Made by a program: the position numbers and the translations under genes. From positions 21,810,579 to 21,874,578 of the forward strand of contig OY829542.1 of NCBI GenBank assembly GCA_963691705.1: 64,000 bases of DNA, in the 5' to 3' direction. Shown one piece after another: positions 53,078-63,400 of this stretch. This stretch comes from Viola odorata. Lineage: Eukaryota; Streptophyta; Magnoliopsida; Malpighiales; Violaceae. Below the pieces are notes generated by a model that did not search any database, was not told the origin of the DNA, and was given only the letters and a program-made list of their open reading frames with translations. Each line of letters opens with the position of its first letter. Position 1 is the stretch's first letter.

Positions 53078-56000
53078 GGAGAGACATCCGGAAGCATGGT
53101 GATGGTCCAGTTGCCCACAGACTCCCCTGACTTCTTAACGAAAATGACTGAACCAGGCGACGATCCTTCTTCTCCTAGAGTGCAGATACGGAGGTCTGAT
53201 ACCCTGATTGGATTTTCATTGATGGTTTCAGCGGCGAAGGGGAACGTGGTTCTGATATGGGGAATCGACATTTTGCCCTCTGGCGCAGAACGTCCAAATA
53301 GCTTAGCCAGCTGCTTTTCTTTCTTTTCTTGGGCGATCCTGGTGAAATCGGCTTTGCTGGGTTGGTACCCTAACCTAAATCGATCTCCGAAGCTCTTCGG
53401 AGGCGCCCAGCCTTTCGATCCTTGTAACTCGGCCCCGAGCCGTTTTCCTAATTGGAAGCTTCCCTCTAGTGTTGACTTAGTGGTTGTTTCGGCTACCCCC
53501 GATTTTGAGGCTTCGCAAACGGGGGATCCCTCCTCGATCCAACCCGCGTTGACGATTTCAAAGGCTTGGAAGGAACTCTCCAAGGTCTCAGCAGTTTCGA
53601 TGTAAGGCACAGATGCATGCTTGGCCAAGATCAAGACCTCTTCTGCCTTGATTGTGACAAGGGCGTTATCTTTGACGTATTTGAGGCACTGATGCAGGGA
53701 AGATGGGACAGCTCCTGCTGAATGAATCCATGGCCGTCCTAGAAGCATGCTGTAGGCGGGTTGGATCTCCATGATCTGGAACGTCAAGGCGAACGTGTGG
53801 GGTCCGATGACCATGTCCAGCTCAAAGTTTCCGAGGATCTCTCGAGTGGTACCATCGAAAGCCCTAGCCATCATTCCGCTAGGCTCCATGTGAGAGAGAT
53901 CGACTGGTAGTTGTTCGAGGACATGCCTGGGCATGACATTCAGTGCCGACCCATTGTCGATTAGGGCTTTTGCTATGACATGCCCCTTGCATTCCACCGT
54001 GATGTATAGGGCCTTGTTGTGATCTCTTCCTGCGGGGTCTATCTCCCCCTCAGAGAAGGAAATGCTACTTAAGGCTTGAATCCTCCCAACGAGGTTCTCC
54101 ACCCCTTCCGTGGTGATATCTTTAGTTACGAAGGCTTGCTTCAAGACTTTTAAGAGAGCTTGGCGATGAGGCTCTGAAGTGAGAATCAGCTCCATGATGG
54201 AGATGCGAGCCTGGGTTTTCTTTAGCTGTTCGATGATGCTAAACTCGCTCTGTTTCATGATCTTAAGGAACTCGGCTGTCTCGTCCTCAGTTACTGGTTT
54301 GCTCAAACCTTGAGTCTCCTCTGTCATCTCTTCGCGGATCACAGGGTTTTTCCCTTTGGCTTGTCTTTGTTTTTCTACCTCCTCCGATATGTAGCATCTC
54401 CCTGTACGGGTCATGCCCCCGATATGAGAGGTTTCGCCGATAGTCAGCTCTGTTGGTGCGATTGCAGGAGGGGTAGTGACCACCGTGTATCCGTAGTTAA
54501 ATGGGACTGCATGCAAGTCTTGACTAGGGGTATTCACAGCCAATGTGAACACTACCTTGTGAGGGGTTGTAGCTGCACCCCCGGTTTGGGCCGTGTATTC
54601 GAAGGAGTACGATGCTGGAGGATTATCTTCGATGGCGTTGATTGCTCCTCGGGTTGCCCCTTCAGTTTGGATGATCCCGAATGTCGTGAGTTGCTTGACT
54701 TTCTTCCGAAATAGTCCGCAGTCCTGGATGTCGTGCTTGCTCTCCCCTTGGCAGAATAGGCATTGGGCCTGATCATTTCCTGGGAATGACAGATAAGCGT
54801 TGTTGGCTAACGCGAAGAATAATTCTTCGCTGGGTGTTTCCTCTATTGAAGGGGGAGGAACGCCGATTCCCATGGAAGCAATGTCGCTCTTCCCAGGCTT
54901 ATGGTGTGGCGGAGGGCTGGTTGTTGCATCAAGTCCCCTCACCAGACCTCTGGACGAGACTCGTCCTTGTCGGGTCAGATGCTCGACCTTCTCTCTAAAG
55001 GCGTAACAATCCTCCAGGGAGTGTCCTCGGGTTCCGGCGTGATATTCGCAGCTAACATTCGGATCATACCAGCTAGGGTAGAGAGTTGATTGAGGTGAGA
55101 GTGGGGACGGTGTGATCTGCCCATCTGCCAGGAGGCTTGCGTAAATTTCCTTCAACGGAAACGGAGGAAACGACCATGTCGGTGAAGGGTATGACTCGGA
55201 GTCTGAGGATTCCCAAGAGGGTAGTAAGGGCACTGTGCTAGAATAGGAGGGTGGTGCCGAATACTTGACGAGGTAGTCGAACCTCCCGGAAGGTTGGCCC
55301 AAGGTGTCAATCTCGCGGTCTCCCTCATCGCGACGCCTGGAGAACCGTTTACCCGACGAGGTTGATCCTTTCTTTTGGATGTTTTGGAGTGGGGTTCTCT
55401 TGGCGTTATGTGGGATAGGAACCCCTTCTCCGATGGTGTGGATGGATCCTTCCTCGTGTGTTACTTTCTGGGTTTGAATTACTCCTAGGCTCGAGAGTTG
55501 TCTCACCTTTTCTGCGAACAAACCGCAGCTTTGGATCCTGTGACCGTTGCTTCCCTTGCAGTACATGCAATGACCTGAGTTGTTTTCCGAGCATGGCACA
55601 TATCCTCCTCGAGCTAAGGCCAGGAAAAGTTGTTCCTGTGGCCAGTCTGATGCTGAAGAAAATAGGTCGTTGCTCTCTCCTGTTGAGATGGCGTTCACCC
55701 CTCCCTTTCCTTGGGAATGATCGGGGAGAGGGTTGGTGGAGGTGTTGGGTCCTTTTGCTGCCCCTTCGAAAGATACCCATCCACTTTTGATCAAGTGATG
55801 GACTTTCGTTTTGAATGCGAAGCAATTTTCCAGAGTGTGGCCTGGGGCTCCGGCGTGATACTCGCATCGTGCGTTAAGATCATACCACTTCGGGTAAGGA
55901 GGCAACTGAGGCTGCGCTGGAACTGGTACGATCTGTCCGGCTGCTAGGAGATGCTTGTAGATTTCTCCCGCAGGGAGGGGGAGAGGAGGCAAAGGCTCTC

Positions 56001-57441
56001 GGTTCCACCGATTGTTCGATGTGTTTTGGTTATTCAGGTATTTTGGTGGGTTATATGGCTTGGGTTGCATGGGTTGTGATGCTTGTACCGGAGGCGGCGA
56101 GAAATGTGTAGGATTTTGAGGCGCGGTATTAGCAACAGGTGGTGATGTGAAAGGAAAGTAGGTGGGTTGATATAGCGATGGCAAAGGGTAGGGCGATGGC
56201 GATAGATAAGGTGGAGGTGATGGAAATGGCTGCCCACGATTAGCTTGGGGAGCAACAAACCCCACATCTTTCTTTGCGATGGATGCCTTCTTGGGTGCAG
56301 ACTCTGGTGCCGAAGGTGAGATTCGTCCAGATTTAATCCCTTGCTCGACTCTTTCGGCGATTAGGACCATGTCGGAGAAGCTATTTGAAGGATTCGAGAT
56401 CAGGTAGGTGTAGTAGGGAGCCTTGAAGGTGTGTAGAAAGATCGATAAGAGTTCCTTGTCGCTTAAAGGTGGAGAGATCCTAGAGGCCAGCTCTCTCCAT
56501 CTCTGAGCGTAGGTCTTAACGGACTCGCCGACTTTCTTTTCCAAACTTTGTAGGTCGGCCCGGTCGGGAGCTACCTCCATGTTAAACTTATATTGCCGGT
56601 AGAAGGCATCAGACAGGTCTCTCCATGTCCTGATTCTGGCTTTGTCTAGACCCATGTACCAAGTTAGGGCATGCTTAGTCAAGCTTTCCCGGAATAGATG
56701 GATCAACAACGGCTCGTTGTGAATCATCTCTGCCATTTTGTTGCAATATGCTCTGAGGTGGGTCTTTGGGCACTCGACCCCGGTGTATTTCTCGAAGTCA
56801 GGGATCTTGTATTTCGGTGGGATGACGATCCCGGGGACCATACACATATCAGCTGGGCCGGCAGGGTCGAAAGGATCAGCACCTTTAATCGCTCGGAGCC
56901 TTTCCTCAAGCAAATTCAGTCGGTCGCTTTTCGGTTGCTCGACTCCGAGGGGGTTATACCCGCAGGGTAGCATTGGTTCTGAGGAGAACTGGGGTTGTGC
57001 TGGATTGAAAGTGAGGAGCTGAGTTCCCACAGGTCCGGGAATTGTGCTCGGAGGAATAGGAGGGAGATACAAAGCCTCGAGGTGAGCCTGGCTTTTATTG
57101 GGGTCCACAGCAGGATTGATTGAAAGGTGCTGAAGCGACGAGGAGATCTCTTCACCCGCCTTAACCGTAGAATTTGCAGCGGTGGGTACAGTGAAGGGAC
57201 TGACCCATCTCCATTGGCCCGGGGGTCCAGAAAGTAGTGGGGGTACGGAAGGTCCTGCGACGGTGAGCGAAGAGGGAGGTCCTCTTGCTTGAGGGGGATC
57301 GAAACCCGGTGGGAATTCGGTGGTAGCTTCATCCCTTTCCTTTTCGGCCCTGGCGGCCCTTTCTGTAGTAATCCGAACTTGCTCCTCTAGTTCGGCGATT
57401 CTAGCCGTTAGTACTTCGTCAGCCTTAGCTTGTTCAGTCAT
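53074..57441 (-). CDS. Ogre B gag-protease polyprotein (1,455 aa), intact
   Basis: Forms the particle and processes it. Residues 1-40 are a coiled coil (ARIAELEEQVRITTERAARA). The gag core is about residues 200-400 (FEKYTGVECPKTHLRAYCNK, FRESLTKHALTWYMGLD). A Pro/Tyr/Gln-rich linker follows. Then come four zinc-knuckle-like modules in two pairs: CEYHAGAPGHTLENC (about 527), CMYCKGSNGHRIQSC (about 627), CEYHAGTRGHSLEDC (about 799), CLFCQGESKHDIQDC (about 894). The protease with ALIDNGSALNVMP is near residue 1,160 and MLLGRPWIHSAGAVPSSLHQ follows 80 residues later. The frame has no interruption. Its natural stop is inside the pro/RT intron, so unspliced RNA would give Gag-Pro only and spliced RNA Gag-Pro-Pol. 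Start chosen at MTEQAKADE, where the relic gag of element A also begins. Confidence 0.93.
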   Translation of the reverse strand: MTEQAKADEVLTARIAELEEQVRITTERAARAEKERDEATTEFPPGFDPPQARGPPSSLTVAGPSVPPLLSGPPGQWRWVSPFTVPTAANSTVKAGEEISSSLQHLSINPAVDPNKSQAHLEALYLPPIPPSTIPGPVGTQLLTFNPAQPQFSSEPMLPCGYNPLGVEQPKSDRLNLLEERLRAIKGADPFDPAGPADMCMVPGIVIPPKYKIPDFEKYTGVECPKTHLRAYCNKMAEMIHNEPLLIHLFRESLTKHALTWYMGLDKARIRTWRDLSDAFYRQYKFNMEVAPDRADLQSLEKKVGESVKTYAQRWRELASRISPPLSDKELLSIFLHTFKAPYYTYLISNPSNSFSDMVLIAERVEQGIKSGRISPSAPESAPKKASIAKKDVGFVAPQANRGQPFPSPPPYLSPSPYPLPSLYQPTYFPFTSPPVANTAPQNPTHFSPPPVQASQPMQPKPYNPPKYLNNQNTSNNRWNREPLPPLPLPAGEIYKHLLAAGQIVPVPAQPQLPPYPKWYDLNARCEYHAGAPGHTLENCFAFKTKVHHLIKSGWVSFEGAAKGPNTSTNPLPDHSQGKGGVNAISTGESNDLFSSASDWPQEQLFLALARGGYVPCSENNSGHCMYCKGSNGHRIQSCGLFAEKVRQLSSLGVIQTQKVTHEEGSIHTIGEGVPIPHNAKRTPLQNIQKKGSTSSGKRFSRRRDEGDREIDTLGQPSGRFDYLVKYSAPPSYSSTVPLLPSWESSDSESYPSPTWSFPPFPLKEIYASLLADGQITPSPLSPQSTLYPSWYDPNVSCEYHAGTRGHSLEDCYAFREKVEHLTRQGRVSSRGLVRGLDATTSPPPHHKPGKSDIASMGIGVPPPSIEETPSEELFFALANNAYLSFPGNDQAQCLFCQGESKHDIQDCGLFRKKVKQLTTFGIIQTEGATRGAINAIEDNPPASYSFEYTAQTGGAATTPHKVVFTLAVNTPSQDLHAVPFNYGYTVVTTPPAIAPTELTIGETSHIGGMTRTGRCYISEEVEKQRQAKGKNPVIREEMTEETQGLSKPVTEDETAEFLKIMKQSEFSIIEQLKKTQARISIMELILTSEPHRQALLKVLKQAFVTKDITTEGVENLVGRIQALSSISFSEGEIDPAGRDHNKALYITVECKGHVIAKALIDNGSALNVMPRHVLEQLPVDLSHMEPSGMMARAFDGTTREILGNFELDMVIGPHTFALTFQIMEIQPAYSMLLGRPWIHSAGAVPSSLHQCLKYVKDNALVTIKAEEVLILAKHASVPYIETAETLESSFQAFEIVNAGWIEEGSPVCEASKSGVAETTTKSTLEGSFQLGKRLGAELQGSKGWAPPKSFGDRFRLGYQPSKADFTRIAQEKKEKQLAKLFGRSAPEGKMSIPHIRTTFPFAAETINENPIRVSDLRICTLGEEGSSPGSVIFVKKSGESVGNWTITMLPDVSP

Positions 57442-58208
57442 TTTTCGTTTTTGAAGTCTAGTTAGGGGGAGCCTGTGCGGAGTAGCGCGCTTCCGAGGAG
57501 CTATCGCGAACCTGAAAAGAAAAAGAAAAGCACAAAAAGGGTGAGTACAAAGTCATACACAGGTGGTGTGCAATCCCGAGGTCCCCACATTTGCTCATTC
57601 ACTTTCCGGCTGCGCTTTCATTTGATATTTCCAGGGCGGTTGGACAGGCAAGGAATCCCAGTTGTCGACAAGATACGAAGGAAGCCTCTATACATTCCAA
57701 CGATATGAAGTAAATCTGAGATGCTAACGGCGAAACCCAACTCCGCAGGGGCAACCAATGCCACCATGCTAAGAAGATCTCTTTTACCCTATGCTTTTGA
57801 CGATGCGAGGCCTGATGCCTGGTGAACCCTGCCAAGGGGAGAGACGATGATCTATGCTATGAACTTGGAGTGTTTTGTGATAAGCTAAGAGGATATGGCC
57901 ATGAGTGAACGCTACTTGGCTGTTTTGAATACTTGTTCTGATTTTTCGGAATTTCGGTGAGATGATTGTGTTTTACCCCGGGGGAATTTTTTTTTTTTTT
58001 GAGTTTGTATTGAAGGGATAGTTGATATGGAAAAGATGAGTCGATTTAATAAATATCCGAAAGAGTACGACTTTATTAAAAAGCGTTTACAAAATATGGT
58101 AAACTTGCCAACTTCCTAAATTCATCAAAAATGGCTAGGATAGATGAAATTAAGGGTCCTAGCTAAAAAGAACAGATGGGCCGATCTCCGAGCCTTTCCC
58201 TGAAGGTG
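57442..58208 (-). other. Spacer between ORF1 and gag-pro of Ogre B
   Basis: No gene. On the element strand it ends TTTCTTTTTCTTTTCAG|GTTC at 57,511, 70 bases before the gag ATG, which looks like a splice acceptor. A similar site stands before the gag of element A (TTATTTTTCAGG at 2,570-2,581). Confidence 0.55.
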
Positions 58209-59930
58209 TCATTCCTGGGCGTCCGAGTCCTGCTGCCAAAGGTACTCCATCGAAGCCAACTCCCCTTTCTTCATCTCTAACTCAGCCTCTAAGGCGGCAA
58301 TTCGGCTTTGCAGTACTTGGTTGTTCCTTTCTCCCAAGTCTGCGCGAGTAGTCAAAACCCTTATCGTTGAATCCCTGTCTTCAATTATGGCACTTGATGC
58401 TTCTCTTTTGCGGGTTTCACTGCTCAAGCGTTCCTTAAAGTCCCTGAGGGCCACATTCTTTTGTACTGTTTGTACGCGGACGAAATCCTTGTGCTGCCTG
58501 TCCAGTTCATTCATCTGGACCTCTAAGCCACATTGACGAGCTTGGGCCATATCCCTTTCCTCTACCATCAGATCTCGTTCTTCTTGTGCTGCTAGCATCT
58601 GTTCTACCACTTGAGCGTAAGCCATGACATCCATTCCTTCGCTCACTTGCGATTCCCCTTCTTCTTCCATCAGTTTTTGATTTTCTGGGCGAGGTAAGAC
58701 ATTACCATTAACTCGTCTCGACCTCCACTGTGGATATTCTGGTATTGTGGTTGCAGAGATGCCGTGCCCTTTGAGGCAGAAAGGGTGGGCCCAGTCATGG
58801 GCGTACAGCTGAATGTTCTGATCTTCTTCAGCGTGTGGCAGGTCTGATTTCGTCATGCCAAAAGTTACTGGAATGATTTGGGTGATGCGAAACTGTCTGA
58901 GGACGAGGGCCGGACAATAGTGAACGCATCCCCATGCTCCGATCAAAGGAACCCAAGGTAAGTGTCCGCAGCAGACAATGGGATTGGAAGTCTGCAGCCA
59001 CTTGGCGTGCCAACTGAAGTCTTCTTCTGAGAGATTTATGAATCGGTGGATCCAGACATCCTTATTTTCCATCTCCCATCTATCCGTGGTCATTGCATTG
59101 ATAACCCTGAGAAGAGGACATGACCTTATGTAACTTGCGAAGAAAATGGTCTGATCAGGAATCTGCTTGAAGTGGCTGACCAACCATACTGTCAACAATT
59201 GGGTGCAACATGTAAGTCTCCCTTTCCCTTTTCTTCGACACGAGTCCAAGGAGCGAAAGGTCTCGGCTAGAATGGCTGTTGTAGGATTGATGGCATTTGT
59301 TTCCATCTCGTAAAAGATGTTGGCTGCTGCAAAGTCGATGGCATTCCTCATTTTCGGAAAGAGGACAAATCCTACAATGGCGAAGGCCAAAATCCTTAAG
59401 CGTTTCTTTCCGTTGGACAATCGAAAGCGTGCCTCAATATCTGACCAGTACCAGAAGTAGTCCCCCTCTCTGACACGAGTAGTGATTCCTAACAGCTTAT
59501 CGAGCCTTATTTTGACACTTGAGGAGTCGAGTCGAACATTCTGGTATATGGCCGATATAGGAGAGGTGAAGCACATCAGAGCTGAGTACTCCTCTAGCGT
59601 AGGGGTCAAGTCTACCTCTTTGTCGAAAGAGAAGCACCGATAATAGGGATCCCAGAATTTTAGGGCTGCCCGGATGCAACCCCAATCAGTCTTTACGTCG
59701 ACTAGGGTCAGTAGCTTTCCATAAATACCCTCAAACTGTGTCTCCTCGTCTTCAGTCAGCTCATTTCTCAACATCCGGATCCTAGTTAAGTCAAAGTCTA
59801 CGACTTCTACTTTGATCTTAGTGGTGATGTCAGGGGCGAACCCACGTTCCAACAGATCTCCTTGTGCGATCTGATCGTCGAAACTTCGTCCCCCGAAAAT
59901 ATTAAATGAAAGTAGTGTAGGCGCTGACAT
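58209..59930 (-). CDS. Ogre B ORF1 protein (573 aa), function unknown
   Basis: Extra ORF before gag that characterises Ogre elements. Starts MSAPTLLSFNIFGGRSFDDQ. Residues about 40-420 form a globular part rich in aromatic residues (WGCIRAALKFWDPYYRCFSF, LEEYSALMCF, DYFWYWSDIEARF, MTTDRWEMENKDVWIHRFIN, CCGHLPWVPLIGAWGCVHYC), resembling the plant-mobile-domain-like proteins found in transposons and a few host genes. Residues about 435-573 are a long coiled coil (EQMLAAQEERDLMVEERDMA ... IAALEAELEMKKGELASMEY) ending DSDAQE. No catalytic motif that I recognise. Uninterrupted, so it was under selection until recently or the copy is young. Confidence 0.88.
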   Translation of the reverse strand: MSAPTLLSFNIFGGRSFDDQIAQGDLLERGFAPDITTKIKVEVVDFDLTRIRMLRNELTEDEETQFEGIYGKLLTLVDVKTDWGCIRAALKFWDPYYRCFSFDKEVDLTPTLEEYSALMCFTSPISAIYQNVRLDSSSVKIRLDKLLGITTRVREGDYFWYWSDIEARFRLSNGKKRLRILAFAIVGFVLFPKMRNAIDFAAANIFYEMETNAINPTTAILAETFRSLDSCRRKGKGRLTCCTQLLTVWLVSHFKQIPDQTIFFASYIRSCPLLRVINAMTTDRWEMENKDVWIHRFINLSEEDFSWHAKWLQTSNPIVCCGHLPWVPLIGAWGCVHYCPALVLRQFRITQIIPVTFGMTKSDLPHAEEDQNIQLYAHDWAHPFCLKGHGISATTIPEYPQWRSRRVNGNVLPRPENQKLMEEEGESQVSEGMDVMAYAQVVEQMLAAQEERDLMVEERDMAQARQCGLEVQMNELDRQHKDFVRVQTVQKNVALRDFKERLSSETRKREASSAIIEDRDSTIRVLTTRADLGERNNQVLQSRIAALEAELEMKKGELASMEYLWQQDSDAQE

Positions 59931-60452
59931 GTCGAATGAGCAAAATGGGTCCTATGGGACAAAAAAATAAAATTTTAAATGCAAAGCAACCTGCATGGGT
60001 AAGAAATTTACAGTTCGTGTAAAAGAAAGAAAAATCATGTCAATATGCCAACAAGACAAATAGAGCCACGACAAACAGGTATAATCATGATGCACATGCT
60101 GGGGCTCTGATTCCGACACCTCTAACTGGCTTGAATGGTTCCCGGATGATACCATGAAAAGGTCCCTAAAGTGTCGTCCAGTCGCCCGATTTCTTGCGAA
60201 ATCGTATAACCTTTCGACTGGCTTTAGGGGTTCATCCGAGTTGGGATTGGTGAACACTACCTAGGACATGTGTCCTAGGGCTTCACTACTACCCTCCTAT
60301 TTTGGTAATTGTCCCCTGGGTGTAGGGCGCTATGAAATGCATATGACAATTGATAAAGTACATAAATAAACAGGCCAGCAATTGATCAAAGCAAATAAAT
60401 AAACAAATAAAACACCTCTCTAAAAAGATAAAAACCGGCTCCGACCCTACTT
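59931..60452 (-). other. 5' untranslated leader of Ogre B
   Basis: About 520 bases between the primer-binding site and ORF1, with no gene. It contains a GTGTCCTAGGACACATG-type region near 60,262-60,276 (CTAGGACATGTGTCCTAGG, a nearly perfect palindrome), possibly a structured leader or packaging signal; that role is inference. Confidence 0.6.
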
Positions 60453-60470
60453 TCCCCAGTGAAGTCGCCA
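60453..60470 (-). other. Primer-binding site of Ogre B
   Basis: Minus-strand TGGCGACTTCACTGGGGA, three bases after the LTR end GCGCGACA. It resembles the tRNA-Arg-type primer site known from Ogre elements. That tRNA assignment is from memory of the family and should be confirmed. Confidence 0.8.
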
Positions 60471-60473
60471 AAC

Positions 60474-63400
60474 TGTCGCGCCCCACGAAAATTAACAGAG
60501 GAATGCTAATTCACGAGTGTGCAACGAAATTCGGGACCTTACAATGCTCAGCGTAGATGGACGCCTCGCAGCATGCAATGAAGTCGCCACCCTAATTTGG
60601 TTGCTAGGCTTAGGGAACCCTAATCGTCATGGCATAGGAAATATAATAAGTAAAAAAACTAAAGGCACAAAAAAGGGGTCTGGACCCCAGACAAAGGTTC
60701 GGGGTCGTGTTATGGTCTCGGGAAGGTGTTAGGCACCCGAGACATATCCGAAAATGGTTACCGGTTGATGAGAGAGGTGTTTAAAAAGGTGTTTGGGAAA
60801 TACGTTTTGAAAAAGGGGGCCCTCAGAGGAATCGTCACTTTAGTCTTTATTATGATCGTGATGGGACTGAATTTTCCGTAAGACTGAATGAGCGCCCTCT
60901 TTTTTCATCATCGGGCCATGCATGATTAACTTAATTACTACGTGATCCTAACATGGATTGCTAACAGAGTACCATTTTAAATGATGGATTTAAAATGATA
61001 GTTTGCTGTGGGATCGAAAGTCCCCATGTACATGCAGTCAATATAAGCGAGAAGTAAAATCACATGAACGCGGCATTTTAAGAAAGTCTTTAAACACGTT
61101 GTGCATGTGGGTTGATTTTAGTTCTAGCAGTTCTATATATCATGCATACGATGGATATTTGCAGAAAGCATCGAATAAATAAAAAGGAATCGAAAGGCGT
61201 ACTTTCGAGCGAAGCTTGAAACTAAAACCTGCAAAATGAGAGTGTTAGCGATAGCTCGAGAAATAAATAAGCAATTTATGAATGCAAGAATTTAAATGAC
61301 AGTTGATTGTATACGAGAAATGATGGATTTCACGCATACGAAATGAGATGCTGAGTTTGGTTGTATGCGAAAAATGATTGATTTTAAGCATACGAGAATT
61401 TATCGCTAGGTGATTGCATACGAAAAATGATGGATTTTTCGTATGTGAGAATTTAAATGCTAGTTGATTGCATGCGAGAAATGATGGATTTTACGCATGT
61501 GAGAATTAAAATGCTAGTTGATTGCATGCGAAAAATGATGGATTTTACGCATACGAAAATGAAATACTGAGTTGATTGCGTGCGAAAAATGATTGATTTT
61601 AAGCACACGAGAATTTAATGTTGTTTTGATTGCATGCGAAAAATGATGGATTTTACGCATACGAGAATTTAAGTGCTAGGTTGATTGCATGCGAAAAATG
61701 ATTGATTTTACGCATACGAGAATTTAAATGCTAGATTGATTGCATGCGAAAAATGATTGATTTTACGCATACGAGAATTTAAATGCTGGGTTGGTTGCAT
61801 GCGAAAAATGATGGATTTTACGCATACGAAAATGAAATGCTGTTTTGATAAGTGCAGAAAAATTAAAGGCTATTGGCGATTTACAGGGAAGAAAAAAAAG
61901 TTTAATGATTTGCAGAAAATAAAACAGATTGATAATGTAGAGAATGGACAGTTAGATATTTGTGGAAAATAAACAGTTGATATTGCGACCGACCATGTAG
62001 GCGGTATTGAATTTAAATTGCTGAAAGTAAATTGCTGAAATTTAAAGTGCGGAAAAGTAAAGTGCGGAAAAGTAAACAGTTGATAATTTGCGGAAGGATT
62101 TCCAGCAGTTTTGCGAAAAATTAAAGCAGTTGATATTGCAGAAAATAAACAGTTGATATTGCGACCGACCATGTAGGCGGTATTGAATTTAAATTGCTGA
62201 AAGTAAATTGCTGGAATTTAAAGTGCGGAAAATTAAGCAGTTGATAAGTGCGACCGACCATGTAGGCGGTATTGAATTTAAATTGCTGAAAGTAAATTGC
62301 TGGAATTTAAAGTGCGGAAAAGTAAGCAGTTGATAAGTGCGACCGACCATGTAGGCGGTATTGAATTTAAATTGCTGAAAGTAAATTGCTGGAATTTAAA
62401 GTGCGGAAAAGTAAGCAGTTGATAAGTGCGACCGACCATGTAGGCGGTATTGAATTTAATTTGCTGAAAGTAAATTGCTGAAATTTAAAGTGCGGAAAAT
62501 TAAACAGTTGATAATTTGCGGAAGGATTTCCAGCAGTTTGCGAAAAATTAAAGCAGTTGAATATTTACGAAAATTAAAAAAAGCGACCGACCATATAGGC
62601 GGTATTTTAAATGACTGAATTTAAACAGTTAGATATAAATGACTGAGGTTAGATCATGTGAAAATAAATATTACGATAAAGAATGAGCAATTCGCGTATA
62701 AACAATTCAATAAACAATTTTGATAAAATAAAAAGCATACGAAATATTTTACGAAAAAAAAAAGTGAATTAATTGATTCATGTATAAAACATACGAGAAA
62801 TAGCATGTATTGTAAAAAATAAATATATGAAACATGCGAGCATTTTGCGTAAAAAAATGACGAATCGGCGACTCGGAAAAAATCTAAATGGGCTGGGCCC
62901 TATTTAAAATTTGAAGAAATGGGCCAGGAACAGTTCCTGGCCCAAGGTGAGTCATTTAAATGGTGATGGGCCAAGCCCATCACCTTTCTTTATTTCGGCC
63001 GAAGGGCCAAATGGCCCATGAAGTCATCATCTTCAACCTCACGTCGCCGGCGCCACTGCCGGCGACGGAGGTGACGAACCAGGCGACCAATTCGCCTGGT
63101 TCTTGGCCCAAAAGGAGCCTCTCTCTTCCTACAACGCAACCGAGCAATCACAGCCAGAAAGCGGGAACCAAAACAGTGACTATTGCGACAAGAACAAGAA
63201 TGCGTATTAAACCGTTTAATTAGCACATAAACATTTCAAGCATTTAAACAATTTAATTGATGCTAGCGTACTGAAATTAACTTAACACTCAAGCTATTAG
63301 AACACATTGGGGGCCATTAAACGATCAACTAAAGCGAGAAACAATTTTGAAGAGAAAACAGTAGGTGAGGGAGAGAGAAAGCAACTTACCGTGCGGTTGC

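Noticed and set aside
53039..57022. Several plus-strand open frames of 70-190 codons
   Set aside because: Antisense shadows of the intact gag-pro on the minus strand.
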